Of a stretch of 64,000 nt of DNA, positions 45,501 through 55,723 are shown piece by piece. Numbering within the stretch: the stretch's first letter is position 1; the number at the start of each line of letters is the position of its first letter. The DNA lies in contig JBFWYG010000008.1 in NCBI GenBank assembly GCA_050186725.1, forward strand, positions 55,937-119,936. The letters run 5' to 3'. The stretch is from JADJYF01 sp050186725 (GTDB taxonomy: Bacteria > Pseudomonadota > Gammaproteobacteria > Ga0077536). The notes under the pieces are model-generated. The model had not been told where the DNA came from. It worked only from the letters and a program-made list of their open reading frames with translations, and made no database searches. A program made the position numbers and the translations under genes.

Positions 45501-45929
45501 ATGATGCCCGGCGCCCGCCCTCCGCACAACGACGACCCGGCCGCGCCGTCCGCCGAGCAGCGCATCGATCGCTGGCTATGCAACGTGCGCCTGTTCAAGA
45601 CCCGCGGCCTCGCGGTCGAGGCGATCGATAACGGTCGTGTGGAGATCAACGGCACGCGGGCCAAGGCCTCCAAGCTGGTCAAGGTGGGTGATCGCGTACG
45701 AGTGCAGCGCCCGCCCTACGTGTACGACGTCGAAGTACTCGGCGCCGTGCCGCAGCGGGTTGGCGCACCCATCGCCCAGGCCCTCTACCGCGAGACCGAC
45801 GAGAGCGTCGCCGCGCGCGCCGCGCTGCGCGAACGCGAGGCGTTGACAGCGGTGCGCGAGGAAGCCCGCGAGGGCAAGCTCGGCAAGCACGAACGCCGCG
45901 AGCGCGAACGGCTGAAGCGCGCGTGGTGA
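45501..45929 (+). CDS. hslR: Heat-shock S4-domain RNA-binding protein Hsp15
   Basis: A 142-residue ribosome-associated protein with an S4 RNA-binding domain (about residues 19-75; RIDRWLCNVRLFKTRGLA, INGTRAKASK, VGDRVRVQ). Hsp15 binds free 50S subunits that carry stalled nascent chains. A basic C-terminal tail (GKHERRERERLKRAW) follows. Two ATG codons stand in tandem at 45501 and 45504; either may start. It is divergent from moaB and is followed by the moxR operon. Confidence 0.9.
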   Translation: MMPGARPPHNDDPAAPSAEQRIDRWLCNVRLFKTRGLAVEAIDNGRVEINGTRAKASKLVKVGDRVRVQRPPYVYDVEVLGAVPQRVGAPIAQALYRETDESVAARAALREREALTAVREEAREGKLGKHERRERERLKRAW

Positions 45930-45957
45930 GGCCCGCCGCCAAGGAGATCCCCACCGC

Positions 45958-46920
<963 letters not shown>

Positions 46921-46933
46921 TCCGACGCTCGCG

Positions 46934-48280
46934 GTGACGCCGCGCCTGCTGTACCGCTGCTTCCCGCTCGCGGCGCGCACCAGCCGCTGGCTGGAAGAAC
47001 GCTGCACCGCGGCCGGCCGGCTGCTGCTCGGCCTTCTGATCGCCGGCGCCGTGCTCGGCATCGATCTCAACCAGACACTCGCCTACCAGCTCGCCGCGAT
47101 GGCCTTTGCGCTGCTGGTCGCGAGCCTGCTGGTGAGCGTCACGTGGCGCCCGCGCCTGCGCATCGCGCGCGTCTTGCCGGACCTGGTCACCGCGTGCCAG
47201 CCGGGGCACTACTGGCTGGAGATCACCAACCTCGGCACGCGGGTCGAAAGCGACCTCGTGCTGCAGGAGCGCCTGGCCGACGCGCCGCTGCCCTATGCGC
47301 GTTTCGCGACTCGCACACCCCGCCCGCGCGACGGCGGCAACTGGTTCGATCGCGCGGTCGGCTATCCACGTTGGATCGAACTGCGCAATCGTCTGCGCGG
47401 CGCGCGCATCGCGCTGACCGAGATACCGCCACTCCCACCCGGCGAGACGGTGCGCGTCAAGGTGGCGCTCGAACCGCTGCGGCGCGGCTGGCTGCGCTTC
47501 GACGAGGTGACGGTGATGTGTCCCGACCCGCTCGGACTGTGCCGCACGCGCCGCGATTTCGCCCTGCCCGGCGCCTTGCTCGCGCTGCCGCGCCGCCACG
47601 CGGTACCGGCCCTGCGCCAGCACGCCGGCCAGCGCGATCGGTTGGGCGCCACGCATCTCGCCCGCGCGGTTGGCAACTCACAGGAATTCGCCGGGCTGCG
47701 CGACTACCAGGCGGGCGACGCGCGCCGCCACATCCACTGGCGAAGCTTCGCCAAGACCGGTCAGCTCATCGTCAAGCAATTCCAGGACGAGTACGCCGCG
47801 CGCCACGCACTGGTGGTGGATCTGCAAGGGACCGACGCGCCGGCGCGCTTCGAGGCGGTGCTCGAGGTGGCGGCATCGCTGGTGAGCGGCCCGCGCGCGA
47901 CGGACGCGGCGCTGGATCTCCTGATCGCCGGCCCGGCGGTGGTGACGCTCGGCGCCGCTGGTGGCGGCGAAGCCGCGCTCGTTGCGCTCCGCCACCTGGC
48001 CGAGGCGCAGCCGCAGCCCGGCACGGACTGCGACGCGCTGACGGCGCTGGTCGAAGCCCGCCTGGAGAGCCTCGCGAGCGTGATCCTGGTGCTGGGCAGG
48101 GACGACCCCTCGCGTCGCGCGCTGGTGCGCAAGCTGCTGCTCCAGGGCCTCACGGTGCGCTGCCTGCTGGTGGTCGAGGACGACGCCGAGTCGACGCCGG
48201 GCACGGCGTTCGGACCGGGCTGGCACCGGCTGCGGGTCGGTCACCTGCCCACCGATCTCGCCGCGCTGGAGGGCTGGTGA
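46934..48280 (+). CDS. DUF58 membrane protein
   Basis: A 448-residue protein with two N-terminal membrane helices (about residues 28-68), a beta-sandwich segment and the DUF58 domain, a von Willebrand A-like fold (FAGLRDYQAGDARRHIHWRSFAKTG, split by position at residues 253-277). The family always sits with MoxR-type ATPases and is thought to scaffold a periplasmic or membrane complex. Start GTG at 46934, 13 bases after moxR. Its TGA overlaps the next ATG by one base (TGATG). Confidence 0.88.
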   Translation: MTPRLLYRCFPLAARTSRWLEERCTAAGRLLLGLLIAGAVLGIDLNQTLAYQLAAMAFALLVASLLVSVTWRPRLRIARVLPDLVTACQPGHYWLEITNLGTRVESDLVLQERLADAPLPYARFATRTPRPRDGGNWFDRAVGYPRWIELRNRLRGARIALTEIPPLPPGETVRVKVALEPLRRGWLRFDEVTVMCPDPLGLCRTRRDFALPGALLALPRRHAVPALRQHAGQRDRLGATHLARAVGNSQEFAGLRDYQAGDARRHIHWRSFAKTGQLIVKQFQDEYAARHALVVDLQGTDAPARFEAVLEVAASLVSGPRATDAALDLLIAGPAVVTLGAAGGGEAALVALRHLAEAQPQPGTDCDALTALVEARLESLASVILVLGRDDPSRRALVRKLLLQGLTVRCLLVVEDDAESTPGTAFGPGWHRLRVGHLPTDLAALEGW

Positions 48281-50229
48281 TGAGCGTGGCGGCGCGCGTC
48301 GCGCCCATGCCGCCCTTGTGGATTGCATGGACGCTGCTCGGTTGGGGTCTCTTCACCGGCAACCTCACCGGCGCGGTGGTGATGGCGGCGCTGCTCGAGG
48401 GCATCGCGCGCGCGCCGGTGAAATGGCAGATGGCGGAGCGTGAATTCCATCGGGCCGCGGACCTGACCAGCCTGGTGTTCGCGGTGGTGACCGTCGCGCA
48501 GTTCTCGCGCTACTCGGTGCACGGCGTCTACCAGATCCTGAAGGTCGTGCCGTTCTGTTTCTTTCCGCTGCTGCTCGCGCAGCGCGCGAGCACCGCCCAG
48601 ACCATTCCCATGAGCGCGCTGTTCTACAGCCTGCGTCGTCAGCAGGACTACCGCGAGCGCCTCGACGTGGCGCCGGCCTATATCGCGCTCTGCCTGTTGG
48701 CGGCGAGCAGCGGCGCGCCGCGCGATCCACGCTTCGCCGCGTTCGCGGTGCTGGTCGTGCTCGGCCTGCTGGTCGCCGCGCGGCCGCGGCGCCACAACTG
48801 GCCGCGGGTCGCGCTGGCGCTGTGCCTCGCGGCCGCGCTCGCGGCGCTCACCCAGTTCGGCATGCTGCGCGCCCAGCGCTGGCTGGAGGCCTCCTTCATG
48901 TACTGGGTCAACCAGTTTCCCTGGGCGGCGGACAACCTGAACCGCGAAGTCACCGCCATCGGCGCCATCGGGCGGCTCAAGCTCTCGGACCGGATCCGCC
49001 TGCGCGTCATGCCGAGTCCCGACCTGGAACTGCCGCTGCTGCTGCAGGAAGCGAGCTTCGACACCTTCAACTTCGGCACCTGGACGGCGCACCAGGCGCC
49101 GTTCGCGGCGCTCGACCAGCGCGTGGGCGCGGCCGCCTGGGACGTGGCGCCGCGCGGCAAGGACGGCCGGCGCCTGACGCTCAACCTGCAGCATCGGCGC
49201 GAACTCGCGCTGCTGCCGGTGCCGCGCGGCACGCGAGTGGTGGCGAGCAGCGCGATCGCGGAACTGCAGAGGAACCGCTTCGGCACACTGATGGCCGAGG
49301 CGCCGCCCGGCGGGCTTCGCTACACGGTCGAGAGCGCCTACCCGCTCGCGACCGAACCTCCGCCCACCGCGGGCGACGTCGAGGTGCCCGCCCAGTACCG
49401 GCCCCTGCTGCAGCAGGTGCTCGCCGAGACCGGCGCCGCGGACCTGCCCCCGGCGGATCGCGCGGCGCGCATCCGCCGCTGGTTCCTCGACAACTTCAGC
49501 TACAGCCTGGTGCAGGGTCCAGGTGTCGGCTGGCGCACGCCCCTGGCGGACTTCCTGACCCGCACCCGGCGCGGGCACTGCGAATACTTCGCCACCGCCA
49601 CCACCCTCACGCTGCGCGCGGCCGGCATCCCGGCGCGCTACGCGGTGGGCTACGCGGTCGACGAATACAGCGCCCTGGAAGGCGCCTACGTGGTGCGCGC
49701 GCGCCACGCCCATGCCTGGACGCTCGCCTGGATCAACGGCGCCTGGGTCACCATCGACGCGACGCCGGCCAACTGGTTCGATCTCGAGAGCGCGCGCAGC
49801 AGCGGCTGGCAGACCCTGCAGGACGTCGGCTCGTGGCTGGTCTACCGCTACCAGCGGCTGACCGCGCAGGACCTCGACGCCGTGACCGACAAGCTCATCT
49901 GGCTGGTGCCGCCCCTTGCGGCGCTGCTCTACTGGCGGCTGCGCCGCAGTCCGACCGCGGTGCGCGCGGCGACGTCCGTGCAGGCCGGCGCGCCGCCCCC
50001 TACGCCGATGCTGCCGCTGCTCAGCGCGCTCGCGCTGCGCGGCCAGGTGCCGCGCGCCGGCGAGACCATGGCCGCCTTCCTCGCGCGTGTCGCGCCGCCC
50101 GAGAGTGGTGGCGTGGCGCGCGACGACCTGCTCGCGCCCTATTACCGTCTGCGCTACGGCGGCGCGGCGGTGGACGAAGCCGAGTTCAACGCGCGTCTCG
50201 CGCGCTACTGCGCGGGCCTAGCTGCCTGA
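48280..50229 (+). CDS. Membrane transglutaminase-like protein (TgpA type)
   Basis: A protein of 649 residues with about six membrane helices in the first 200 residues, a periplasmic transglutaminase-like domain (about 400-500) and one more helix near 545 before a cytoplasmic tail (DUF4129-like). The catalytic triad can be read as C434 (RGHCEYFATA), H478 (ARHAHAWTLAW) and D493 (VTIDATP). TgpA of Pseudomonas is of this type and is required for viability there. Third gene of the MoxR operon. The stop lies inside the end of the converging next gene (12-bp overlap). Confidence 0.92.
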   Translation: MSVAARVAPMPPLWIAWTLLGWGLFTGNLTGAVVMAALLEGIARAPVKWQMAEREFHRAADLTSLVFAVVTVAQFSRYSVHGVYQILKVVPFCFFPLLLAQRASTAQTIPMSALFYSLRRQQDYRERLDVAPAYIALCLLAASSGAPRDPRFAAFAVLVVLGLLVAARPRRHNWPRVALALCLAAALAALTQFGMLRAQRWLEASFMYWVNQFPWAADNLNREVTAIGAIGRLKLSDRIRLRVMPSPDLELPLLLQEASFDTFNFGTWTAHQAPFAALDQRVGAAAWDVAPRGKDGRRLTLNLQHRRELALLPVPRGTRVVASSAIAELQRNRFGTLMAEAPPGGLRYTVESAYPLATEPPPTAGDVEVPAQYRPLLQQVLAETGAADLPPADRAARIRRWFLDNFSYSLVQGPGVGWRTPLADFLTRTRRGHCEYFATATTLTLRAAGIPARYAVGYAVDEYSALEGAYVVRARHAHAWTLAWINGAWVTIDATPANWFDLESARSSGWQTLQDVGSWLVYRYQRLTAQDLDAVTDKLIWLVPPLAALLYWRLRRSPTAVRAATSVQAGAPPPTPMLPLLSALALRGQVPRAGETMAAFLARVAPPESGGVARDDLLAPYYRLRYGGAAVDEAEFNARLARYCAGLAA

Positions 50230-50943
50230 ACTGGTCAGCGCCTCGCGAAAGCGCAGGCGCTCTTCGGTGGAATCGATCTGGCGGATGTAGTGGTCGGCGA
50301 CCGGGGGGGGAATGAGCCCGAGAAACACCGCGCGACGTTTCTCGTCGTAGGTCAGGCCCGCGCACTCGAGGAAGGCGAGTGGCTCGATGGCGCCACGCTC
50401 CAGCATCAGGCTGTTCTCGTTGGCGATGTCGCGCATCACCGCATGGTTGGGCGTGAGGCGCGCGCGCACGAAGGCCGGCGAAGCCAGGCGGTTGTCGTAG
50501 ATCGCGCGGATCTCGAGCTTGTAGCCGCCGATCAGGATGGGATTGATTGTCTCCTCGAGCTGGCCCTCGAGGTTGGCGATGCGCGTCATGACCAGCTCCG
50601 ACCAGTCGGTGCCCGGTTCCTGCAGGCGGCCGATGGCGGCGTAGATCTCGACGATGTTGTTGATGCTGAGCGCGCGGTAGACGTCGTGGATGAAGGCGTA
50701 GTTGCGCGCCGCGAGGAGCCCCTCCACGCCGCCGAAGCCGAGCGTGCGGCACACGCTCTCGGCGGCCGGCAGGGCGTGGTTGAAGCCGAGCGCGCAGAGC
50801 AACTGCGGTACGCGCAGGCCGAGCTGCTGGGCGACGGCTTCGCGCTTGAGATCGTCGTCCTGGCCCTGTTGCACGCGGGTCGCGGAGAAGATCGCGAGCA
50901 GTTCTTCGGTACTGGCGTGCAGCAGGGTTTCGAAGGAGTACAT
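50218..50943 (-). CDS. Uncharacterised helical protein
   Basis: A 241-residue soluble protein that I do not recognise. It has no signal peptide, membrane helix, cysteine cluster or known catalytic motif. It seems mostly alpha-helical, with FETLLHASTEELLAIF, QQLGLRVPQLLCALGF, FIHDVYRALSINNIVEIY and NHAVMRDIANENSLML. It lies 10 bp downstream of the CMD-Rieske gene, so the two are probably one operon and may share a function. ATG at 50943 is the first in frame. The 3' end overlaps the transglutaminase gene, tail to tail. Confidence 0.75.
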   Translation of the reverse strand: MYSFETLLHASTEELLAIFSATRVQQGQDDDLKREAVAQQLGLRVPQLLCALGFNHALPAAESVCRTLGFGGVEGLLAARNYAFIHDVYRALSINNIVEIYAAIGRLQEPGTDWSELVMTRIANLEGQLEETINPILIGGYKLEIRAIYDNRLASPAFVRARLTPNHAVMRDIANENSLMLERGAIEPLAFLECAGLTYDEKRRAVFLGLIPPPVADHYIRQIDSTEERLRFREALTSSGS

Positions 50944-50953
50944 GGCGCGCCGC

Positions 50954-51601
50954 TCAATCGGTCCAGGTGACGCTGACGCGCCCCTGGCGCAGGTTGACCG
51001 GCAGTTCGGTGAGCGACCAGCGCTCGCCGCGCGCGCAGCGGCCCTCGGGCAGGTCGAAGCGCCAGCCGTGCTGCGCGCATACCACGTGCTCGCCCTTCAG
51101 GCCGCTCGCCATCAGTTCCATGCCCTGGTGCGAACAATAGGCCTTGTAGGCCCGCACGCTCTCGCCCTCGCGCCACAAGAGCAGCGGGCGCCCCTCGCAG
51201 GTGCGCTTCACCGCCTGGCGCTCCGGCAAGGCCGACAGCGCGCACACCTCGAGGGTCTCGCCGGGCGGTGGCGGGGCCGGCGCCGCTTCGTCGGCGGCGC
51301 CGAAGCCGTCGAAACCGTGCTCGATGAGCACGTCCACCGCCCATACCACGCGGTGCAGACCCAACGCGGGAAAGGCCATCAGCAACGCGTCGAGGATTTC
51401 CTCACCGCTCGCGCCCGCGTCGTAGGCGCGCCGTGCGTACTGCACGAGACCCGCCTCGGTCTGCACCGCGACCTTGGTGATGACCGAGATCAGCGCGCGG
51501 GTCTTGGGCTCGAGCCGGCTGCCGTTGTCCTTCAGGAACTGGAAGTAGGCGCCCATCGCCTGCGGGCGGGCCTTGACCAGGAAATCGAGTGCGCGGCTCA
51601 T
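50954..51601 (-). CDS. Carboxymuconolactone decarboxylase-like/Rieske fusion protein
   Basis: A 215-residue fusion. Residues 1-95 form a carboxymuconolactone decarboxylase/AhpD-like helical domain (AGLVQYARRAYDAGASGEEILDAL), without the CxxC redox pair of AhpD. A Pro/Ala linker (about 103-113) leads to a Rieske [2Fe-2S] domain (about 115-215) with the ligands C156, H158, C175 and H178 (CSHQGMEL, CAQHGWRFDL). The Rieske type is that of soluble dioxygenase ferredoxins. The pairing suggests redox or hydrophobic ring chemistry, but no substrate can be named. ATG at 51601; 92 bp after hrpA. Confidence 0.88.
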   Translation of the reverse strand: MSRALDFLVKARPQAMGAYFQFLKDNGSRLEPKTRALISVITKVAVQTEAGLVQYARRAYDAGASGEEILDALLMAFPALGLHRVVWAVDVLIEHGFDGFGAADEAAPAPPPPGETLEVCALSALPERQAVKRTCEGRPLLLWREGESVRAYKAYCSHQGMELMASGLKGEHVVCAQHGWRFDLPEGRCARGERWSLTELPVNLRQGRVSVTWTD

Positions 51602-51693
51602 GGCGGTCCTAGCATGGAACGAGGCTGCGACGCGGAGCGTCGCCGCCCCATTCTAATCACCGGCATGCGCGCGCGACATCGGCCATGGGCGCA

Positions 51694-54600
51694 TCAGCCG
51701 CGCGGCGCTTCGAGCAGGGCGAGCTGGGCCTCGAGGTCGCTGGTCGAAACGCGGCTCGCGGCGCCGAGCTCCGGCGCGAACACGCTGATGCGGAAGTCTT
51801 CGAGCATGAGCTGCACGCCGCGCAGCGCCGGGCTGAGGTCCTCGCCAGCGGCATACAGGTCGCGAAAGCGCCGCGCATAGGGCTCGATCAGCTCGAGCTT
51901 GCGCAGGTCCTTGCCGGGATTGGACTCCACGCGCTCGAGCCGCCGTTCGATGGCGTCCAGCGCGCGCCCCGCGCGGCGCAGCCCGGCCTCGTCCAGGTAG
52001 TCCACGCCCGCCGGCCCGAGCAGGAAGGCGAGCTGCGCTTCCAGATCGGCGCGCACCACGGCCGGCACGCGCGCCAGCGTCGCGCGGAGCGCGTGCGCGC
52101 GCTCGAACAGCCCCAGCAGCCCGCGCGCCTGGGTGGCGAGCGCCGCCGCCAGTCCGGCGATGAAGGCGTCGCGCGCCAGGGTGTAATCCGCCGCCGTGCG
52201 TGGCGCCGGCGCGCGCTGCAGCCAGCGCCGCGCCGCGCCGCGCGCCAGGGCCTCGAGGGGCGCCTGCCGATAACCGAACATCGCCGCGAAGAGTCCGAGT
52301 TCGCGCGCGCCCGGCAGGTCGCGCGCGAGCCGCCTCAGTTCGCCCGCCGCGTCCAGCACCAGCAGTCGCGCGACGCCCCGTGCATGGACCTCGCGCGCGT
52401 GCGCCGCGTCATCCAGCACCTCGATGCGCACGCCTTCTCCCGTGTCGCGCAGCGCCGGGTAGCCGACCAGTTGCGTACCGCCGGCGAGCGCCTCGGCCTG
52501 CTCGGGCAGATCGGTGAAGCGCCAACCGCCGCGCGACTGTCCCGCCAGGCCCCAGTCGACCTGGGCGCGCTCCGCGGCGGCGGCGGCGCCGTGCTGCCCG
52601 AGCAGCGCGTCGAGGTCGCGCGTCTCCTCCACCACGTCACCGTGCTCGTCCAGCAACAGCACCACGCAGCGCTGATGCGCCTCGAGCACGCGCTCATCGA
52701 AGGCGCCCGGCAACCAGGGCAGGCCGGTCATGCGCGCCAGTACCTCGGCCAGGGCGTTCGGCAACGGTCCCGGGACGGCGCCCAGCGCCTCCACCGCGGC
52801 CATCGCGTATTCGCGAATGGGAGACACCAGGCGGCGCTGCACCTTGGGCAACGAGCGCAGCAGGGCCGCCACCTTGTCGCTCAAGAGGCCCGGCACCAGG
52901 CGATCCAGATCCTCGCGCTTGAGACGCGGCAGCAACACGCGCGGCAGGCGCAGCGCCAGGCCATCGCGCGGCTGGCCCGGCTCGAAGCGGTACTCGAGCG
53001 CGCAGGCCGTGCCGCCGACAGGCAGGCTGTCGGGAAAGAGCCAGGCCTGCACGCCGCCGAACTGCGGGCTGGTGATGTCCGCTTCCCGCATGCGCAGACG
53101 GGTGTCGTTGCCGACCTCGGCACGCAGCCACGCGAGCAGGTCGCGACGCGTGGCGATGGCCGCCGGCAGCCTGGCCTCGTAGAACGCCGCGAGTTCCGCA
53201 CGCCCGACCAGCAGGTCGCGGCGGCGGGCGCGGGCTTCCAGCGCGCGTATGCTCGCGATGAGCGCCTGGTTGTGCGCGAGGAATGCGGCCGGCTCACCGA
53301 GCTCACCGTCCAGCAGCCCGGCCTCGATGAACAGCGCGCGCGCGGCCGCCGGGTCGATCTTCTGGTAGTCCACCAGCCGCGCGCTGTTGATCACCAGGCC
53401 GTAGAGCCGCTGGATCTCGGTGGCCCGCACGCAGCCGCGCCGCGCGTCCCAATGAGGCGCCTCGTAGCTGCGCTTGATCAGGTGGCCCGCCGCCCGCTCC
53501 AGCCATTGCGGTTCGAGCCGCGCCGCGATGCGCGCGTAGCGTTCGCGGGTCTCCAGCACCTCGGCCGCCACGACCCAGGGCGCGGCGCGGCGCGCCAGCA
53601 CCGAGGACGGATGCAGCTGGAAGGTCGCGCCGCGACAGCCGCCGTAGTGATCCTCCTGCCACTCGCCGACCTGGCTGGGGAAGCCCGCCGCGAGCGCGGT
53701 GTGAATCAGCTTGTAGCTGGCCGGCTCGTGGTTGCCGCGCAGTTCCACCTCCTCCGCCACCTTGCTGAGATATTCATGGAGCTGCACCCATTCGGTCATG
53801 CGCGTGGCCGACAGGAAGCGCTTGCGACACACCCGCTGGCGCTTCTTGGCCGGCATGCCGCGCAGTTCCAGCGCGAACGGCCAGGCGCGCAGGAACCACA
53901 GGAAGTCCGAGCGCTTGTCGGCGAACGCGGCGTGCGCCCGGTCGGCCGCGTCGCGGCGCTCGTGGGGCCGCTCACGCGGGTCGGCGATGCTGAGGGCGGC
54001 GACGATGATCAAGGCCTCGCTCAGGCAGCCGAGACCGGCGGCCGCGTCCAGCACCCGCGCCAGGCGCGGGTCCACCGGGAAACGCGCGAGCCGCGCGCCC
54101 TGCGGGGTCAACGCGCGCTCGCCGTCCAGCGCGCCCACTTCCTGCAGCACGAGGTAGGCGTCCTTGATCAGCCGCGTGCCCGGCGGCTCGGCAAAGGGGA
54201 AGCGCTCGACGTCTTCGACGCCCATTGCCTTCAGCTTCAGCACCACGCCGGCCAGGTTGGTACGCTGGACCTCCGGTTCGATGCGCGGCCGGCGCCCGAG
54301 ATAGTCGGCCTCGCTGTACAGGCGGATGCAGATGCCGGCCGCTTCGCGTCCGCAGCGGCCGGCGCGCTGGTCGGCATTGGCCTGGGGAATCTTCTCCACC
54401 GGCAGCTGCTGCAGCTTGCGCCGCGGGCTGTAGCGACTGATGCGCGCGAGCCCGGTGTCGATCACGTGGCGCACGCGCGGCACGGTGAGCGAGGTCTCGG
54501 CGACATTGGTCGCGAGGATCACGCGGCGCCGCGGCCCCGGCTCGAAGATGCGCGCCTGGCGCGCGGCAGAGAGCCGCGCATAAAGCGTGAAGATGTCGGT

Positions 54601-55617
54601 CTCGGCGAGCCCGGCGCGGGTCAGACGCTGGGCCGCGCCGCGGATCTCGCGCTCGCCCGGCAGGAATACCAGCACGTCACCGCGCGCCTCGGCGTCCAGT
54701 TCGTGCAGCGCGGCCACGATCGCCTCGTCGACATCGACCTCGTCGTCCTCCTCGGTCGGCGGCGGACGGTAGCGGATCTCGATGGGATGGGCGCGATGGG
54801 GAATGTGGTGACAGACCGCGTCGGCGAAGAAACCGGCGAACAACTCGACGTCGAGGGTCGCGGAAGTCAGCACGAGCTTCAGATCGGGCCGACGCGCCAG
54901 CAGGGTCTTGAGATAGCCGAGCAGGAAGTCGACGTTCAGTGAGCGCTCGTGCACCTCGTCGACGATCAGGGTGTCGTACTCGAGCAGGCGCGGATCGGCG
55001 TGGATCTCGTTCAGCAGGATGCCGTCGGTCATCACCTTGACCCGCGCGGCGGGCTCGAGGTTGTCGTCGAAGCGCACGCTGTGGCCGACCAGCGCGCCCG
55101 GCCGCGTCGCGGTCTCCTCGGCCAGGCGCCGCGCCACGGCGCGCGCGGCGATGCGCCGCGGCTGGGTGTGACCGATGCGCCCGGCGATGCCGCGCCCTAG
55201 CGCAAGACAGAGCTTGGGCAGCTGGGTGGATTTGCCGCAGCCGGTCTCACCGCTGACGATGACCACCTGGTGATCGTCGAGCAGACGCGTGAGCGTCTCG
55301 ACCTCGGCGCTGAACGGCAGGTCGGGCGGAAACGCGAGGCGCGGCGTGGCCGCGGCGCGCGCCGCGCGCACCGCCTGGGAGCGAGCCTGGCGCGCCGCGC
55401 AGTCCTCCAGCGCGCGCGTCACCTGGCCGGCGCGCAAACGCCGACCGCGGCCCGAGAGGCCGCGACGCAGGCCGGCCAGGCGCCGACCGAGTTGCTCGGC
55501 GTCGCGCGCGAGGCAGCTCGCGAGGCCCGCTTCGAGGCCCTCGAGCGTCGCGCGCCAGTCCTCGGCCCGCTCGTTCACCGCCGGCCCGTCAGCCACGCGC
55601 ACACCGCCGCCGCGCAT
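51694..55617 (-). CDS. hrpA: ATP-dependent RNA helicase HrpA
   Basis: A 1307-residue DEAH-box helicase that processes mRNA and rescues collided ribosomes. Walker A is SGETGCGKST (residues 122-131), the DEAH box is DEVH (220-223), motif III is SAT, and motif VI is QANADQRAGRCGR. The HA2 and OB-fold domains follow, then the long C-terminal DUF3418 region typical of HrpA (about residues 750-1300). Length equals the E. coli protein (1300). ATG at 55617 is the first in frame; homology becomes firm by about residue 90. It is divergent from the PP2C-SUMF1 gene. Confidence 0.96.
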   Translation of the reverse strand: MRGGGVRVADGPAVNERAEDWRATLEGLEAGLASCLARDAEQLGRRLAGLRRGLSGRGRRLRAGQVTRALEDCAARQARSQAVRAARAAATPRLAFPPDLPFSAEVETLTRLLDDHQVVIVSGETGCGKSTQLPKLCLALGRGIAGRIGHTQPRRIAARAVARRLAEETATRPGALVGHSVRFDDNLEPAARVKVMTDGILLNEIHADPRLLEYDTLIVDEVHERSLNVDFLLGYLKTLLARRPDLKLVLTSATLDVELFAGFFADAVCHHIPHRAHPIEIRYRPPPTEEDDEVDVDEAIVAALHELDAEARGDVLVFLPGEREIRGAAQRLTRAGLAETDIFTLYARLSAARQARIFEPGPRRRVILATNVAETSLTVPRVRHVIDTGLARISRYSPRRKLQQLPVEKIPQANADQRAGRCGREAAGICIRLYSEADYLGRRPRIEPEVQRTNLAGVVLKLKAMGVEDVERFPFAEPPGTRLIKDAYLVLQEVGALDGERALTPQGARLARFPVDPRLARVLDAAAGLGCLSEALIIVAALSIADPRERPHERRDAADRAHAAFADKRSDFLWFLRAWPFALELRGMPAKKRQRVCRKRFLSATRMTEWVQLHEYLSKVAEEVELRGNHEPASYKLIHTALAAGFPSQVGEWQEDHYGGCRGATFQLHPSSVLARRAAPWVVAAEVLETRERYARIAARLEPQWLERAAGHLIKRSYEAPHWDARRGCVRATEIQRLYGLVINSARLVDYQKIDPAAARALFIEAGLLDGELGEPAAFLAHNQALIASIRALEARARRRDLLVGRAELAAFYEARLPAAIATRRDLLAWLRAEVGNDTRLRMREADITSPQFGGVQAWLFPDSLPVGGTACALEYRFEPGQPRDGLALRLPRVLLPRLKREDLDRLVPGLLSDKVAALLRSLPKVQRRLVSPIREYAMAAVEALGAVPGPLPNALAEVLARMTGLPWLPGAFDERVLEAHQRCVVLLLDEHGDVVEETRDLDALLGQHGAAAAAERAQVDWGLAGQSRGGWRFTDLPEQAEALAGGTQLVGYPALRDTGEGVRIEVLDDAAHAREVHARGVARLLVLDAAGELRRLARDLPGARELGLFAAMFGYRQAPLEALARGAARRWLQRAPAPRTAADYTLARDAFIAGLAAALATQARGLLGLFERAHALRATLARVPAVVRADLEAQLAFLLGPAGVDYLDEAGLRRAGRALDAIERRLERVESNPGKDLRKLELIEPYARRFRDLYAAGEDLSPALRGVQLMLEDFRISVFAPELGAASRVSTSDLEAQLALLEAPRG

Positions 55618-55723
55618 GCCCGTCGCGCACGCACTCTCTCTTTTTTAATCCTAATCCCGCTGCTAACATGCGAGCGCTTCTTAAGGTAGCGACACAGCCA
55701 AAATCAAACAGGGCCGGTGTAGT

